A stretch of 64,000 nucleotides of DNA, taken from positions 1 through 64,000 of the forward strand of contig CANJQJ010000009.1 of assembly GCA_947476425.1 (NCBI GenBank), written 5' to 3'. The translations under genes and the position numbers were made by a program. Of the stretch, positions 1 through 8,313 are shown in pieces. The DNA comes from Sphingomonadaceae bacterium (lineage in GTDB: Bacteria; Pseudomonadota; Alphaproteobacteria; Sphingomonadales; Sphingomonadaceae). The notes under the pieces are model-generated. The model saw only the letters and a program-made list of their open reading frames with translations, was not told the origin of the DNA and ran no database searches. Within the stretch, counting starts at the first letter, position 1; each line of letters opens with the position of its first letter.

Positions 1-152
1 AAGGACAGCTGCTGGTAGCCGTGGACTACGTCGCAAGTATCGTCGATGTCGAGCGTCACCGCCTCGGGTTCGGTAGGATAGCTGTCGCAGTAGATGGAAA
101 TCATCGCGCGCATCAGCCTTGCCAACTCCCGTGTGGTCGGGGCGTTCTTCAT
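1..152 (-). mobile_element. IS1380-type transposase fragment, cut by window edge and 5'-truncated
   Basis: The leftward reading from 152 gives a peptide containing TLDIDDTCDVVHGYQQLS, closely matching the conserved core of IS1380-family transposases (DDE acid motif within LDIDDT, followed by VVHGHQQLS). In intact members this motif lies well inside a protein of over 400 residues. Here the same frame runs into a TAA stop at 183-185, only about ten codons upstream of the first Met, so the N-terminal part is missing. I see no terminal inverted repeat between 186 and 327. The rest of the element, if present, is beyond the left edge. Most likely a decayed insertion next to parC; family assignment rests on motif recognition. 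Confidence 0.75.
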
Positions 153-207
153 CACAAGCTTAGAGGATGGGTTACTCGTCACTTAACAATAAAACATTGC
201 AAATCAG

Positions 208-215
208 ATGGTTAA
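208..215 (-). promoter_or_regulatory. CtrA-like half-site upstream of parC
   Basis: ATGGTTAA on the plus strand is TTAACCAT on the minus strand, the half-site reported for the alphaproteobacterial cell-cycle regulator CtrA. It lies about 115 bases ahead of the parC start. A second TTAA at the full-site spacing is not present, so this is a weak candidate. Confidence 0.25.
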
Positions 216-327
216 TGTTAGGGATGTTGGACCGATATTATGATGGCGAGGTGATCGTTGGAATCATGTTGCAGCCAGCGAACATTGGCCCCTCGCGTCA
301 TTGGTTGACGGCTGCTATCGACCCGGA

Positions 328-2577
328 ATGACCGACGTTGCCGAACCCGCAAACCTGATCGTCGAAGCAGCGTTCGATGACGCGCTGTCGCAGCGATACC
401 TCGTCTATGCGATGTCGACGATCACCGCCCGCTCGCTACCCGATGTCCGCGACGGACTGAAGCCGGTCCATCGTCGGCTGCTGTGGGCGATGCGGCTACT
501 CAAGCTTGATCCGGCTTCGGGATATAAGAAATGTGCTCGCGTCGTTGGCGACGTGATTGGCAAATATCATCCCCATGGCGATCAATCGGTTTATGATGCG
601 ATGGTCCGCCTCGCGCAGACCTTTTCGCTGCGATATCCACTGGTCGATGGCCAGGGCAATTTCGGCAATGTCGACGGCGATAACGCCGCGGCCATGCGGT
701 ATACCGAGGCCCGCTTGACGCAGGCCGCCGGGGACCTGATGGCTGGGCTCGACGAGGGTGCGGTCGATTATCGCGCGACCTATAATGGCGAGGATGAAGA
801 GCCCGAGGTTTTCCCCGGCCTGTTTCCGAACCTGCTCGCGAATGGCGCCTCGGGGATCGCCGTGGGCATGGCGACGAATATTCCGCCGCACAATGTTGCC
901 GAATTGATCGATGCGGCGACACATATCATCGACCAGCCCGAATGCGATCCGGCCGAACTCATGCAGTTCGTAAAGGGACCGGATTTCCCGACCGGTGCGC
1001 ATGTCGTCGACAATCCGCTGTCGATCGCCGAGGCCTATGCCACGGGCCGGGGATCGTTTCGCGTGCGGGCGCGCTGGGCGCTCGAGGATCAGGGGCGCGG
1101 TACCTGGGTCGCGGTGATCAGCGAGATTCCATACCAGGTCCAGAAATCGAAGCTGATCGAGCAGATTGCGACTCTGATCGCCGACAAGCGATTGCCGATC
1201 CTCGCGGATGTTCGGGATGAATCGGATGCCGAAATCCGCATCGTGCTCGAACCGCGTTCGCGCACTGTCGAGCCGCAGGTCCTCATGGACAGTCTGTTCC
1301 GGCTGACCGAGCTCGAGACTCGAATTTCGCTTAATCTCAATGTCCTGGATGCAGATCGTACCCCCAAGGTGATGAGCCTGAAGGAGGTGCTCACTGCCTG
1401 GCTCAAGCATCAGATCGATGTTCTGGTGCGGCGCTCGCAGTTTCGGTTGGCGAAGATCGACGATCGCATCGAGCTGCTGGACGGCTATCTCATTGCATAT
1501 CTCAACCTGGACCGGGTGATCCAGATCATCCGCGGGGAGGACGAGCCCAAGCCGGTGCTCATCGCCGAGTTTGGGCTCAACGACCGCCAGGCTGAGGCGA
1601 TCCTCAACATGCGGCTGCGCTCTTTGCGCAAGCTCGAGGAAATGGAGATCCGCAAGGAACGCGATGCGCTCGACAAGGAACGCGCGGATCTCGTCGCGCT
1701 GATCGAGAGCCCTGCGAAGCAGCGGACCCGTCTCAAGCGTGATCTCGCCAAGATGCGTGATCGCTACGGACCCGAAACCGAGCTCGGCCGTCGACGTACC
1801 ACGATCGAGGAGGCCGCCGCAGCGCGCGAGATTCCCCTCGAGGCGATGATCGATCGCGAGCCGATTACCGTGATCCTTTCGCAGCGCGGGTGGATTCGGG
1901 CGATGAAGGGCCACGCGGCACTGGCTGAGGCGGAGACGTCGAAGTTCAAGGACGGTGACGGACCGTGGCTGGCCTTCCACGCCCAGACGACCGATAAACT
2001 ACTCCTCGTGGCTGATAATGGACGATTTTACACGCTGGGAGCCGACAAGCTACCTGGCGGTCGAGGCTTCGGCGAGCCGGTGCGGATGATGGTCGACATC
2101 GAGAATGATGCCCAGACGATTTCGCTGATGCCAGCATTGCCGGGCCTGAAGCTGTTGCTGGCCGCATCCGATGGCCGAGGGTTCATCGTCGCGGCGAGCG
2201 ATATCCTGGCCGAAACGCGCAAGGGTCGTCAGGTCGTCAACCTCAAGGCCGATGCGAAACTCAAGATTGTTTCGCCGGTCCCTCCCGATGCAGATTATGT
2301 CGCTGTCGTTGGGGATAATCGCAAGTTGCTCGTTTTCCCGCTAACGGAGCTGCCGGAAATGACGCGCGGGCAAGGCGTTAGCCTCCAGCGCTATCGTGAT
2401 GGCGGTCTCTCCGATGTCACGGCATTCCGTTACGAAACCGGTCTGAGTTGGGCGATGGGCGGCGACTCCGGCAGGACCCGCACCGAAACGGATCTTACCG
2501 GCTGGCGCGCGGCGCGGGGTGCGGCCGGTCGCATGCCGCCGAACGGGTTCCCCCGGAATAATCGGTTCCGTAGTTAG
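328..2577 (+). CDS. parC: DNA topoisomerase IV subunit A
   Basis: Cytoplasmic type IIA topoisomerase A subunit that cleaves and rejoins DNA to unlink sister chromosomes, working with ParE. The 749-residue product has the N-terminal winged-helix/tower region with DGLKPVHRRLLWAM, the quinolone-determining segment KYHPHGDQSVYDAM (residues 79-92), the catalytic tyrosine in AAMRYTEARL (Tyr125), the GIAVGMATNIPPHN motif, and a C-terminal beta-pinwheel region from about residue 500. The ATG at 328 is preferred over an in-frame TTG at 301 because family proteins begin close to the conserved NLIVEAAFDDALSQRYLVYAM stretch. Position 86, equivalent to E. coli Ser80, is Gln. The partner parE is not in this window. 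Confidence 0.96.
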   Translation: MTDVAEPANLIVEAAFDDALSQRYLVYAMSTITARSLPDVRDGLKPVHRRLLWAMRLLKLDPASGYKKCARVVGDVIGKYHPHGDQSVYDAMVRLAQTFSLRYPLVDGQGNFGNVDGDNAAAMRYTEARLTQAAGDLMAGLDEGAVDYRATYNGEDEEPEVFPGLFPNLLANGASGIAVGMATNIPPHNVAELIDAATHIIDQPECDPAELMQFVKGPDFPTGAHVVDNPLSIAEAYATGRGSFRVRARWALEDQGRGTWVAVISEIPYQVQKSKLIEQIATLIADKRLPILADVRDESDAEIRIVLEPRSRTVEPQVLMDSLFRLTELETRISLNLNVLDADRTPKVMSLKEVLTAWLKHQIDVLVRRSQFRLAKIDDRIELLDGYLIAYLNLDRVIQIIRGEDEPKPVLIAEFGLNDRQAEAILNMRLRSLRKLEEMEIRKERDALDKERADLVALIESPAKQRTRLKRDLAKMRDRYGPETELGRRRTTIEEAAAAREIPLEAMIDREPITVILSQRGWIRAMKGHAALAEAETSKFKDGDGPWLAFHAQTTDKLLLVADNGRFYTLGADKLPGGRGFGEPVRMMVDIENDAQTISLMPALPGLKLLLAASDGRGFIVAASDILAETRKGRQVVNLKADAKLKIVSPVPPDADYVAVVGDNRKLLVFPLTELPEMTRGQGVSLQRYRDGGLSDVTAFRYETGLSWAMGGDSGRTRTETDLTGWRAARGAAGRMPPNGFPRNNRFRS

Positions 2578-2606
2578 CCCCGAAGAATTCCGTACTCAAT
2601 CAAGCG

Positions 2607-2613
2607 TTAACCG
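2607..2613 (+). promoter_or_regulatory. CtrA-like half-site upstream of the GGDEF-EAL gene
   Basis: TTAACCG lies 21 bases ahead of the start codon, in the 56-bp gap after parC. It matches the first six bases of the CtrA half-site TTAACCAT. No second half-site at full spacing is visible. Confidence 0.2.
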
Positions 2614-2633
2614 TTCTGGTGTAGCGTCCCCGA

Positions 2634-4391
2634 ATGTCATTTCCATGCCATTCGGATGTTTCAAAGGGTCAGGATATCGGTGGAGCCTTGCAGGTGACCG
2701 ATGGAGCCCGTGTACATGCGGATTATCTCGCTATCCTGAATGCGCTTCCAATTCCGGCAGCCGCCTTCCGGTCCGAGGGTAATTTGGCGCCCGTCCTGCT
2801 TCGTGCCAATGATTGTTTCGTCACCTTGGCCCGGATTGCGACGGCAACCTCCGAGTGCATTGCGAGCCGTGTAATGGAAGATCCGGCGATGGCTGCGGCG
2901 ATCGACGATTTCCTGCATTCGGGCGCGAACTCCTCGAAATTCGAATGGCTTGATGGCGATGTCGTCGATCGCCATCATTATACTGTCGGGCTTTCGCTGC
3001 TTCCCGCCGAAGGCGAAGACCATCGCGACTGGTTGCTGACATTCATCGATCGTACCGCGGCGATCGAAGCCGAACGTTCGCTGCGTGCGGAGATGTTGCG
3101 CGATAGCCTGACTGGCCTGCCCAATCGTTCCGCATTCATCGAAGCCGTCGATACGGCGATCGAAACCGAGAGTGGCCCAGCCAGTTTTGCCGTGCTGATT
3201 GTCGATCTCACGCGCTTCAGCCGCGTGAACGAATCGATGGGCGCGCTCGCTGGAGATGAGTTGATCATCACCGTAGCGCGACGGCTGGTATCGGCATTGC
3301 GCTCCGGCGATTTGCTCGCGCGCCTCGGTGGCGATGAATTTGCGATCCTGCTCAAGTTGAAGGATGGGCCCGGCGACGCGCTTCATGCCGCCCGGCGTAT
3401 TCATGCAGCGCTGCTGACGCCGTTCAGGCTGTCCGATCTCGAAATTCGCATCGACTGTGCGATCGGCTGTTCGCTGATGAGCGACGCGATCAACATGTCC
3501 GAAGACCTTGTCCGCAATGCCCAGTTCGCGATGAAGCGTGCCAAGCAATCAGGGCGAGTCGAAGTATACCAGCCGGGCGAGGTCGCAGTGGCGCGACGTC
3601 GGTTCAGCATGGAAACCGAGCTCCGCCGTGCGATCGAAGCCGGGGATCTCAAGCTCGCCTATCAGCCGTTGATCGATCTCCAGGGTGATCGCATCGCCGG
3701 CTTCGAAGCGCTGACTCGCTGGGAGCATGCTGACTATGGCTTCATCTCGCCGGTCGATTTCATTTCGGTTGCCGAAGAATCGGGACTGATTGTTCCGCTT
3801 GGTCGTTGGGCAGTAAACGAAGCGACGCAGACGCTGGCCAAGTGGGATGCCTTGGCGGGCGAGATCCTGCCAATCTATGTCGCAGTCAATGTTTCGGCTG
3901 TGCAGCTTGTCCGTGACGACATGGCTGCGGTGACTCGCAATGCGCTTGAAGCATCCAGCCTGCACGGAAGCCGCCTGATGCTGGAGCTCACCGAAAGCGC
4001 AATCATCGCCGATCCCGAGCGCTCGGGGCGCATGCTCAAGCAGCTCAAGGCGCTCGACATCACGATTGCCATGGACGATTTCGGCACGGGCTATTCCTCG
4101 CTTGCCTATCTCCAGCGTTTGCCGATCGACGTTCTCAAGATCGACCGCAGTTTCGTCACGGGTATGTTGGGTGATCGCGATTCGGTTGCCATCGTCAGGG
4201 CTATCCTCAGCCTTGCCAGTGCGCTCGGCATGAATACCACGGCCGAAGGCGTGGAGACCGCCGAAGTTGCGCAAACTCTCACCGCACTCGGCTGCTCCTA
4301 CGGGCAGGGCTATTATTTCGCGCGCCCGCTTGCGCCCGATGATGCGCTCGCCTTCTGCATCCGATCAGGCCTGTTCAAGAAGCGCGCATGA
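2634..4391 (+). CDS. Diguanylate cyclase/phosphodiesterase (GGDEF-EAL)
   Basis: Predicted soluble c-di-GMP turnover enzyme of 585 residues. Residues 1-150 form a PAS-like sensory region without membrane helices. The GGDEF domain (about 155-320) has an intact active-site motif at 232-236 and an inhibitory RxxD I-site (RSGD, 223-226) five residues before it. The EAL domain (about 325-580) keeps EAL (358-360), NVS, ELTES, DDFGTGYSS, KIDRSF, AEGVE and a terminal QGYYFARP, so both activities look possible from the sequence. It follows parC after 56 bp. Its last 17 bases overlap the convergent 3' end of cca. The input signal cannot be read from the sequence. Confidence 0.92.
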   Translation: MSFPCHSDVSKGQDIGGALQVTDGARVHADYLAILNALPIPAAAFRSEGNLAPVLLRANDCFVTLARIATATSECIASRVMEDPAMAAAIDDFLHSGANSSKFEWLDGDVVDRHHYTVGLSLLPAEGEDHRDWLLTFIDRTAAIEAERSLRAEMLRDSLTGLPNRSAFIEAVDTAIETESGPASFAVLIVDLTRFSRVNESMGALAGDELIITVARRLVSALRSGDLLARLGGDEFAILLKLKDGPGDALHAARRIHAALLTPFRLSDLEIRIDCAIGCSLMSDAINMSEDLVRNAQFAMKRAKQSGRVEVYQPGEVAVARRRFSMETELRRAIEAGDLKLAYQPLIDLQGDRIAGFEALTRWEHADYGFISPVDFISVAEESGLIVPLGRWAVNEATQTLAKWDALAGEILPIYVAVNVSAVQLVRDDMAAVTRNALEASSLHGSRLMLELTESAIIADPERSGRMLKQLKALDITIAMDDFGTGYSSLAYLQRLPIDVLKIDRSFVTGMLGDRDSVAIVRAILSLASALGMNTTAEGVETAEVAQTLTALGCSYGQGYYFARPLAPDDALAFCIRSGLFKKRA

Positions 4392-5559
4392 TCTCGTCGG
4401 CGATCGCCAGCGTGCGATCCCGTCCGGGAAAGCCTTCCGCAATCCACTGATTCTCGACGGCCTTCAACGCCGCTGCGACGGCGGGGCCGGCCTTGATACC
4501 GCCTGCGACGAGAGCACCGCCGCTGATCGGCAGTGAAGGAATCTCCCATTGCGATATCTCGCGTGCGGTTGCCGCTTCCCCGGCCAGGAGGAGGCGATCA
4601 AGCGCTCCTTCGCGTCCGATTCGATAGGCGAGCGCCCGGGCGTCGGTGGAATCGGCTGGGCCGATCGCCTGGGCGAGGCGCTTGCGTGCCGCATTCGAGA
4701 GTTTGAGGCGCGCGCCGATCGCCTGGACGACATCGATATTGGCGGGCAGCAATGCGGACAATCGGCGAAGCGCTGCGGGCGGAATTTCAGCTGCCTGTTC
4801 GGCGTTGACGAGTGCGGTCAGTCGAGACGGCGCATCGATGCTGATTTCCGGGAGCACCGGTCGCAAGATACCGAGGAACACCATCCGCATGATCGTCGGC
4901 GACGGATCGTCGAGACCGAGCAGCTTGATGAGTTCGTCGGCGATGCGCTCGCGCGATAATGCCATCAGGTCGTTGGCGCGCGCAGCGCAGGCGGCCAACG
5001 CTTCATCGTCAGGATCGCCGCGACCGAAACGCGCATGAAAACGGAAAAATCGCAGGATTCTCAGATGATCCTCGGCGATTCGCTCTGCTGGATCACCAAT
5101 GAAGCGCACATGGCCTGCTGCGAGATCGGCGAGGCCGTCGAAATAATCATGGACGATCCCACCGCCGGGTTCGACCGACAGCGCGTTGATGGTGAAATCG
5201 CGCCGACCGGCATCCTCGCGCCAATCGTCGGTGTAGGCGATCGTGGCGCGCCTTCCGTCCGTTGTCACGTCGCGCCGCAGCGTCGTGATCTCGACCGGTC
5301 CCGACGGCAGTATCGCGGTGACCGTGCCATGCGCGATCCCGGTCGGAACGGCCTTGAATCCCGCTCCCGTGATTCTCTCCAACACGACCTGAGGGGCGAG
5401 GCTGGTCGCGCAATCGATGTCGGCAGTGGTAATTCCGAGCAGCGTGTCTCGAACGAAACCACCGACGAATCGGGTCTTGCCCTGGTCGGCCTCCAGCGCA
5501 TCGAGAAGCGTCTTCAACCCGGCGTGATCGATCCATGCTGCATCCGGAAAATGCGTCAT
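4375..5559 (-). CDS. cca: CCA tRNA nucleotidyltransferase / poly(A) polymerase family
   Basis: Nucleotidyltransferase of the class II CCA-adding/poly(A) polymerase family, which adds or repairs the CCA end of tRNAs. The 394-residue protein has the signature FVGGFVRDTLLG (31-42), the metal-binding DID (47-49), the RRDFTINAL motif and the ERIADELIKLL region. The start at 5559 is set by a 4-base ATGA overlap with the upstream NUDIX gene; longer readings lack the family's N-terminus. It is the last gene of a leftward chain DUF1285 - NUDIX - cca, each pair overlapping by ATGA, so translation is probably coupled. Its 3' end overlaps the GGDEF-EAL gene tail to tail. Confidence 0.92.
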   Translation of the reverse strand: MTHFPDAAWIDHAGLKTLLDALEADQGKTRFVGGFVRDTLLGITTADIDCATSLAPQVVLERITGAGFKAVPTGIAHGTVTAILPSGPVEITTLRRDVTTDGRRATIAYTDDWREDAGRRDFTINALSVEPGGGIVHDYFDGLADLAAGHVRFIGDPAERIAEDHLRILRFFRFHARFGRGDPDDEALAACAARANDLMALSRERIADELIKLLGLDDPSPTIMRMVFLGILRPVLPEISIDAPSRLTALVNAEQAAEIPPAALRRLSALLPANIDVVQAIGARLKLSNAARKRLAQAIGPADSTDARALAYRIGREGALDRLLLAGEAATAREISQWEIPSLPISGGALVAGGIKAGPAVAAALKAVENQWIAEGFPGRDRTLAIADEIMRAS

Positions 5560-6152
5560 GCAGCCGTTCCGATGCGCGCGGCGAGATTGACGATCATCGC
5601 GGCAGTCGCTCCCCAAATCCGGAATTCTTCCCAGTAGATTTCATAATAGCTGCGAGCACTTCCCTGATAAACCTGCTCGCGCAGTACGCGGTTTGCCGGA
5701 TCGAGGACATGGCTGAGGCGCGCCTCGAACACGGCTGCAACTTCCTCCGCATGGGGGCTCAGCACGAGATCCGGCGGAACGATCGCGATTACCGGGGTGA
5801 CGACGAAGCCGGTCACCGTGCGGTAGCGGTCCGTCGTTCCGATGATATCGACCTTGGATGGCGGCAGTCCAATCTCCTCTTCCGCCTCGCGCAGGGCTGC
5901 GGCAATTGGCCCCGAATCGCCGGGATCAATTCGTCCACCGGGAAAGGCGACCTGACCCGCATGCTTGCGCAGATGGGCAGTGCGAAGGGTAAGCAATAAT
6001 CCCGGCTCCGGGCGATCCGTGATTGCGACCAGCACGGCTGCGGGCACGAGACCATCTTCGGCAAGATTATAACCAGTGTCTCCGGGCATCGGCGGAAGTG
6101 TTTCGTGATTCTGTCCCGCGAGCTTCAGGCGGAGTCGTTCGGCGAGATTCAT
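5556..6152 (-). CDS. NUDIX hydrolase, coenzyme A pyrophosphatase (NudL) type
   Basis: A 198-residue NUDIX protein. The region LLTLRTAHLRKHAGQVAFPG (about 53-72) is the signature of the CoA/acyl-CoA diphosphatase subgroup (NudL, PCD1, NUDT7), directly followed by a NUDIX box GGRIDPGD...REAEEEIG with the catalytic glutamates present. Known members split CoA into 3',5'-ADP and phosphopantetheine; substrate here is inferred from the subgroup motif. The ATG at 6152 overlaps the stop of the DUF1285 gene by ATGA, which decides the start, and its stop overlaps the cca start in the same way. Confidence 0.88.
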   Translation of the reverse strand: MNLAERLRLKLAGQNHETLPPMPGDTGYNLAEDGLVPAAVLVAITDRPEPGLLLTLRTAHLRKHAGQVAFPGGRIDPGDSGPIAAALREAEEEIGLPPSKVDIIGTTDRYRTVTGFVVTPVIAIVPPDLVLSPHAEEVAAVFEARLSHVLDPANRVLREQVYQGSARSYYEIYWEEFRIWGATAAMIVNLAARIGTAA

Positions 6153-6718
6153 GCGGCGGACTCGAACGAAAAGAAGGTGTCGCCGCTCCACAGGCCGATT
6201 GGAGCATTTTCTTCGTCGAGGGCTTGCCGGACGAGTTCGTAATAGACCGGGCGGGCGATCAAAGAGTCCAAACCTTGCCGAACGCGGACATAGGGGTGGG
6301 GCCCGTCATCATGTTGTTCGAAGCGAATTGGATGATCTCGATCGGCGACGACGGCTTCGCCGGTGTTGAGGCGAAAGCCAAGGCGTCGTTCGCGGCCCTT
6401 GCCTTCGGACAGAAGTTCGACCGCGACGAACGGTGCGTCGTCGACATCGATGTCGAGCTTTTCGACCGGCGTCACGAGGATGAATCCGCCATCGGGTTCG
6501 CGGCGGAGAATGTCGGAAAACAACCGCACCATGGCTGGGCGGTCGATCGAACTACCCTCATGATACCAGGTGCCATCGCGGCCGATTCGCATGTGGCTAT
6601 GTCCGCAATGCTGCGGGTTCCACTGCTCGACGGGGGGCAATCGCCGCTCGGCAGCAAGTTGCGCGATCTGTTCGAGGGAGAGGCTTGCGAGGTCCGGCGG
6701 GGGAAGGGTTTCAGGCAT
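6149..6718 (-). CDS. DUF1285 family protein
   Basis: A 189-residue protein of the DUF1285 family, recognised from GRDGTWYHEGSSIDR followed by LVRLFSDILRREPDGG-like and TPVEKLDIDVDDAPF stretches. No signal peptide or membrane segment. Biochemical function is not established for the family as far as I know. It heads the three-gene chain with the NUDIX and cca genes, linked by ATGA overlaps. An in-frame ATG at 6745 would add nine residues; 6718 starts with MPETLPPPD, closer to the usual family length. Confidence 0.85.
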   Translation of the reverse strand: MPETLPPPDLASLSLEQIAQLAAERRLPPVEQWNPQHCGHSHMRIGRDGTWYHEGSSIDRPAMVRLFSDILRREPDGGFILVTPVEKLDIDVDDAPFVAVELLSEGKGRERRLGFRLNTGEAVVADRDHPIRFEQHDDGPHPYVRVRQGLDSLIARPVYYELVRQALDEENAPIGLWSGDTFFSFESAA

Positions 6719-6793
6719 TGGGCCGACCCTAATCGAAATCATCATCCTCGCGAAGGCCTCATCCCGGCACTTTGACCGCGGTCACCGTCAGGA

Positions 6794-7303
6794 TCATTTT
6801 TGGGGATCCGGCGCCAGCATCCCGGACCGTCCCTTCATCCGGGGGCCCCGCAGGCGCGCGAGCAGCCTTCGCCGCTCTACAGGGCCCGGAACCTCCCAGC
6901 CGCCGGTCTCGTCCGCATTGAAGCCGAACAGCCGATCATAATATTCCGGGTCGCCGATCAGCATCAGGGCATCCTCGCCTGCGCGGTCGGCGTCCTCGAG
7001 CATGTGCTTCATGAGCGCCAGCCCGATGCCGGCGCGCTGGCGCTGCGGCAATACCGCGACCGGACCGACCATGATCAGCGATTCGGCATTTCCCTTCTTA
7101 TCGACGAGCTTGATCGGCCAGCTTTGCAGGGTGCCCACAAGCGTATCGCCCTCAATCGCGGCATAGGAGTGTTGCGGGATCGGGAGCGTTCCCGCGCGCA
7201 ATCGATATGCCGTTCGGCCGTGCCTGTCTGAGCCGAAGGCAGCATCCAGCAGGTCTTCGACGAGGACGGGATCGGCATCGGCAATGGGAAGGATGCGTAG
7301 CAA
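6794..7303 (-). CDS. GNAT family N-acetyltransferase
   Basis: A 169-residue GCN5-related acetyltransferase. The acetyl-CoA pyrophosphate loop is visible as QRQRAGIG (near residue 88), preceded by the beta strand MVGPVAVLP and followed by an MKHMLEDADRAG helix and the YYDRLFGF stretch common in this group of putative acetyltransferases. Substrate is unknown. It sits 75 bp upstream of the DUF1285 chain on the same strand and might be co-transcribed with it. Confidence 0.88.
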   Translation of the reverse strand: MLRILPIADADPVLVEDLLDAAFGSDRHGRTAYRLRAGTLPIPQHSYAAIEGDTLVGTLQSWPIKLVDKKGNAESLIMVGPVAVLPQRQRAGIGLALMKHMLEDADRAGEDALMLIGDPEYYDRLFGFNADETGGWEVPGPVERRRLLARLRGPRMKGRSGMLAPDPQK

Positions 7304-7434
7304 ACGGTATATCCCGAACTGTGAATCGTGGCCCGATCCCGCTGAAACGCGGCGTTTAGCGGCCGTACATCAGAATGAAAGAATTTTGATCAATGATGTA
7401 TGGGCGGCGTTCCTCGCGACTTTTCCCCTGCATC

Positions 7435-7454
7435 TGGGGACAAGCTGTGGATAA
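7435..7454 (+). promoter_or_regulatory. Tandem DnaA-box-like sequences
   Basis: TGTGGATAA at 7446-7454 is the exact reverse complement of the DnaA box TTATCCACA. Directly before it, TGGGGACAA at 7435-7443 is a two-mismatch relative in the same orientation, so the two sites are 11 bp apart, about one helical turn. They lie in a 235-bp gap between a leftward GNAT gene and a rightward reductase gene, near an AT-richer stretch at 7370-7402. Nothing else is recognisable in this gap. Confidence 0.4.
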
Positions 7455-7538
7455 ACTGTTGGCAATTGCCCCTTTGGGGCGGTTTTCGGGGATGCCGCCC
7501 GGCTTGCTCCATTTTCGGGCAGCGGCTAACCGCGTCCC

Positions 7539-8291
7539 ATGACTTTCGATCTTTCATTCCCCCGCACGGCGATCGTGACCGGAGGCGCGAAGCGAATCGG
7601 AGCAGCGTTGGTCGAGGCGCTGGCCGAGGATGGCTGGGACGTGCTGATCCATTGCAATCGTTCGCGAGCCGAAGCCGTTGCACTGGCTGCGCGCCTCGGT
7701 CGCGCGCGCGTTGCCGTTTCCGATCTCGCCAGCGCGGATCCCTGTGCTCCGCTGCGCGAGGCGCTCGCCGGGATGCCACCCGTTGGTTTGCTGGTGAATA
7801 ACGCATCGCGCTTCGAACATGATGATTTCGACGATTTCACGCTCGATCAATGGGCGGCTCACTTCGACACCAATTTGCGGGCGCCTGCGCTCTTGAGCCG
7901 GATGTTCGCCGAATTGGCGGGCGAGGGCGGGGGGCTTATCGTCAATCTGCTAGATGCAAAGCTCGCGCAGCCCAATCCCGACTTCTTCACCTATACATTG
8001 TCCAAGATCGGCATGGCCGGCCTCACGGAGCTTACCGCGCGAAAGCTCGCCTCGCGCCAGATTCGAGTCTGCGGCATTGCGCCTTCCGTAACGCTGGTTT
8101 CCGGGCCGCAATCGCGCGAGAATTTCGCTGCGGTACATGCCATGAACGCCCTTGGCCGTGGCGTGGACGTCCTCGAGATCGTCGCCGCGCTGCGCTTCAT
8201 CATCGCCACCCCGACGCTCACCGGCCAGGTGATCACGCTCGACGGCGGACAGCGCTTTCTTGGCCTGCCCCGCGACGTACAGTTCCTTTGA
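7539..8291 (+). CDS. SDR-family reductase, FolM/pteridine-reductase-like
   Basis: Short-chain dehydrogenase/reductase of 250 residues. The cofactor loop is TGGAKRIG (14-21); the Arg after the glycines is typical of NADPH-dependent pteridine reductases (PTR1, FolM). NNAS and the catalytic YxxxK as YTLSK (Tyr152, Lys156) are present, and GGQRF closes the fold. Folate or monapterin reduction is inferred from the loop motif plus the next gene, folB, 22 bp downstream with its own ribosome-binding site. It could instead reduce another carbonyl substrate. Confidence 0.82.
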   Translation: MTFDLSFPRTAIVTGGAKRIGAALVEALAEDGWDVLIHCNRSRAEAVALAARLGRARVAVSDLASADPCAPLREALAGMPPVGLLVNNASRFEHDDFDDFTLDQWAAHFDTNLRAPALLSRMFAELAGEGGGLIVNLLDAKLAQPNPDFFTYTLSKIGMAGLTELTARKLASRQIRVCGIAPSVTLVSGPQSRENFAAVHAMNALGRGVDVLEIVAALRFIIATPTLTGQVITLDGGQRFLGLPRDVQFL

Positions 8292-8313
8292 ACCGGCCAA
8301 TCATGGAGTTAGC

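Noticed and set aside
4375-4391. Tail-to-tail overlap of the GGDEF-EAL gene and cca as a frameshift sign
   Set aside because: Both C-termini look normal for their families; a 17-bp convergent overlap needs no error to explain it.
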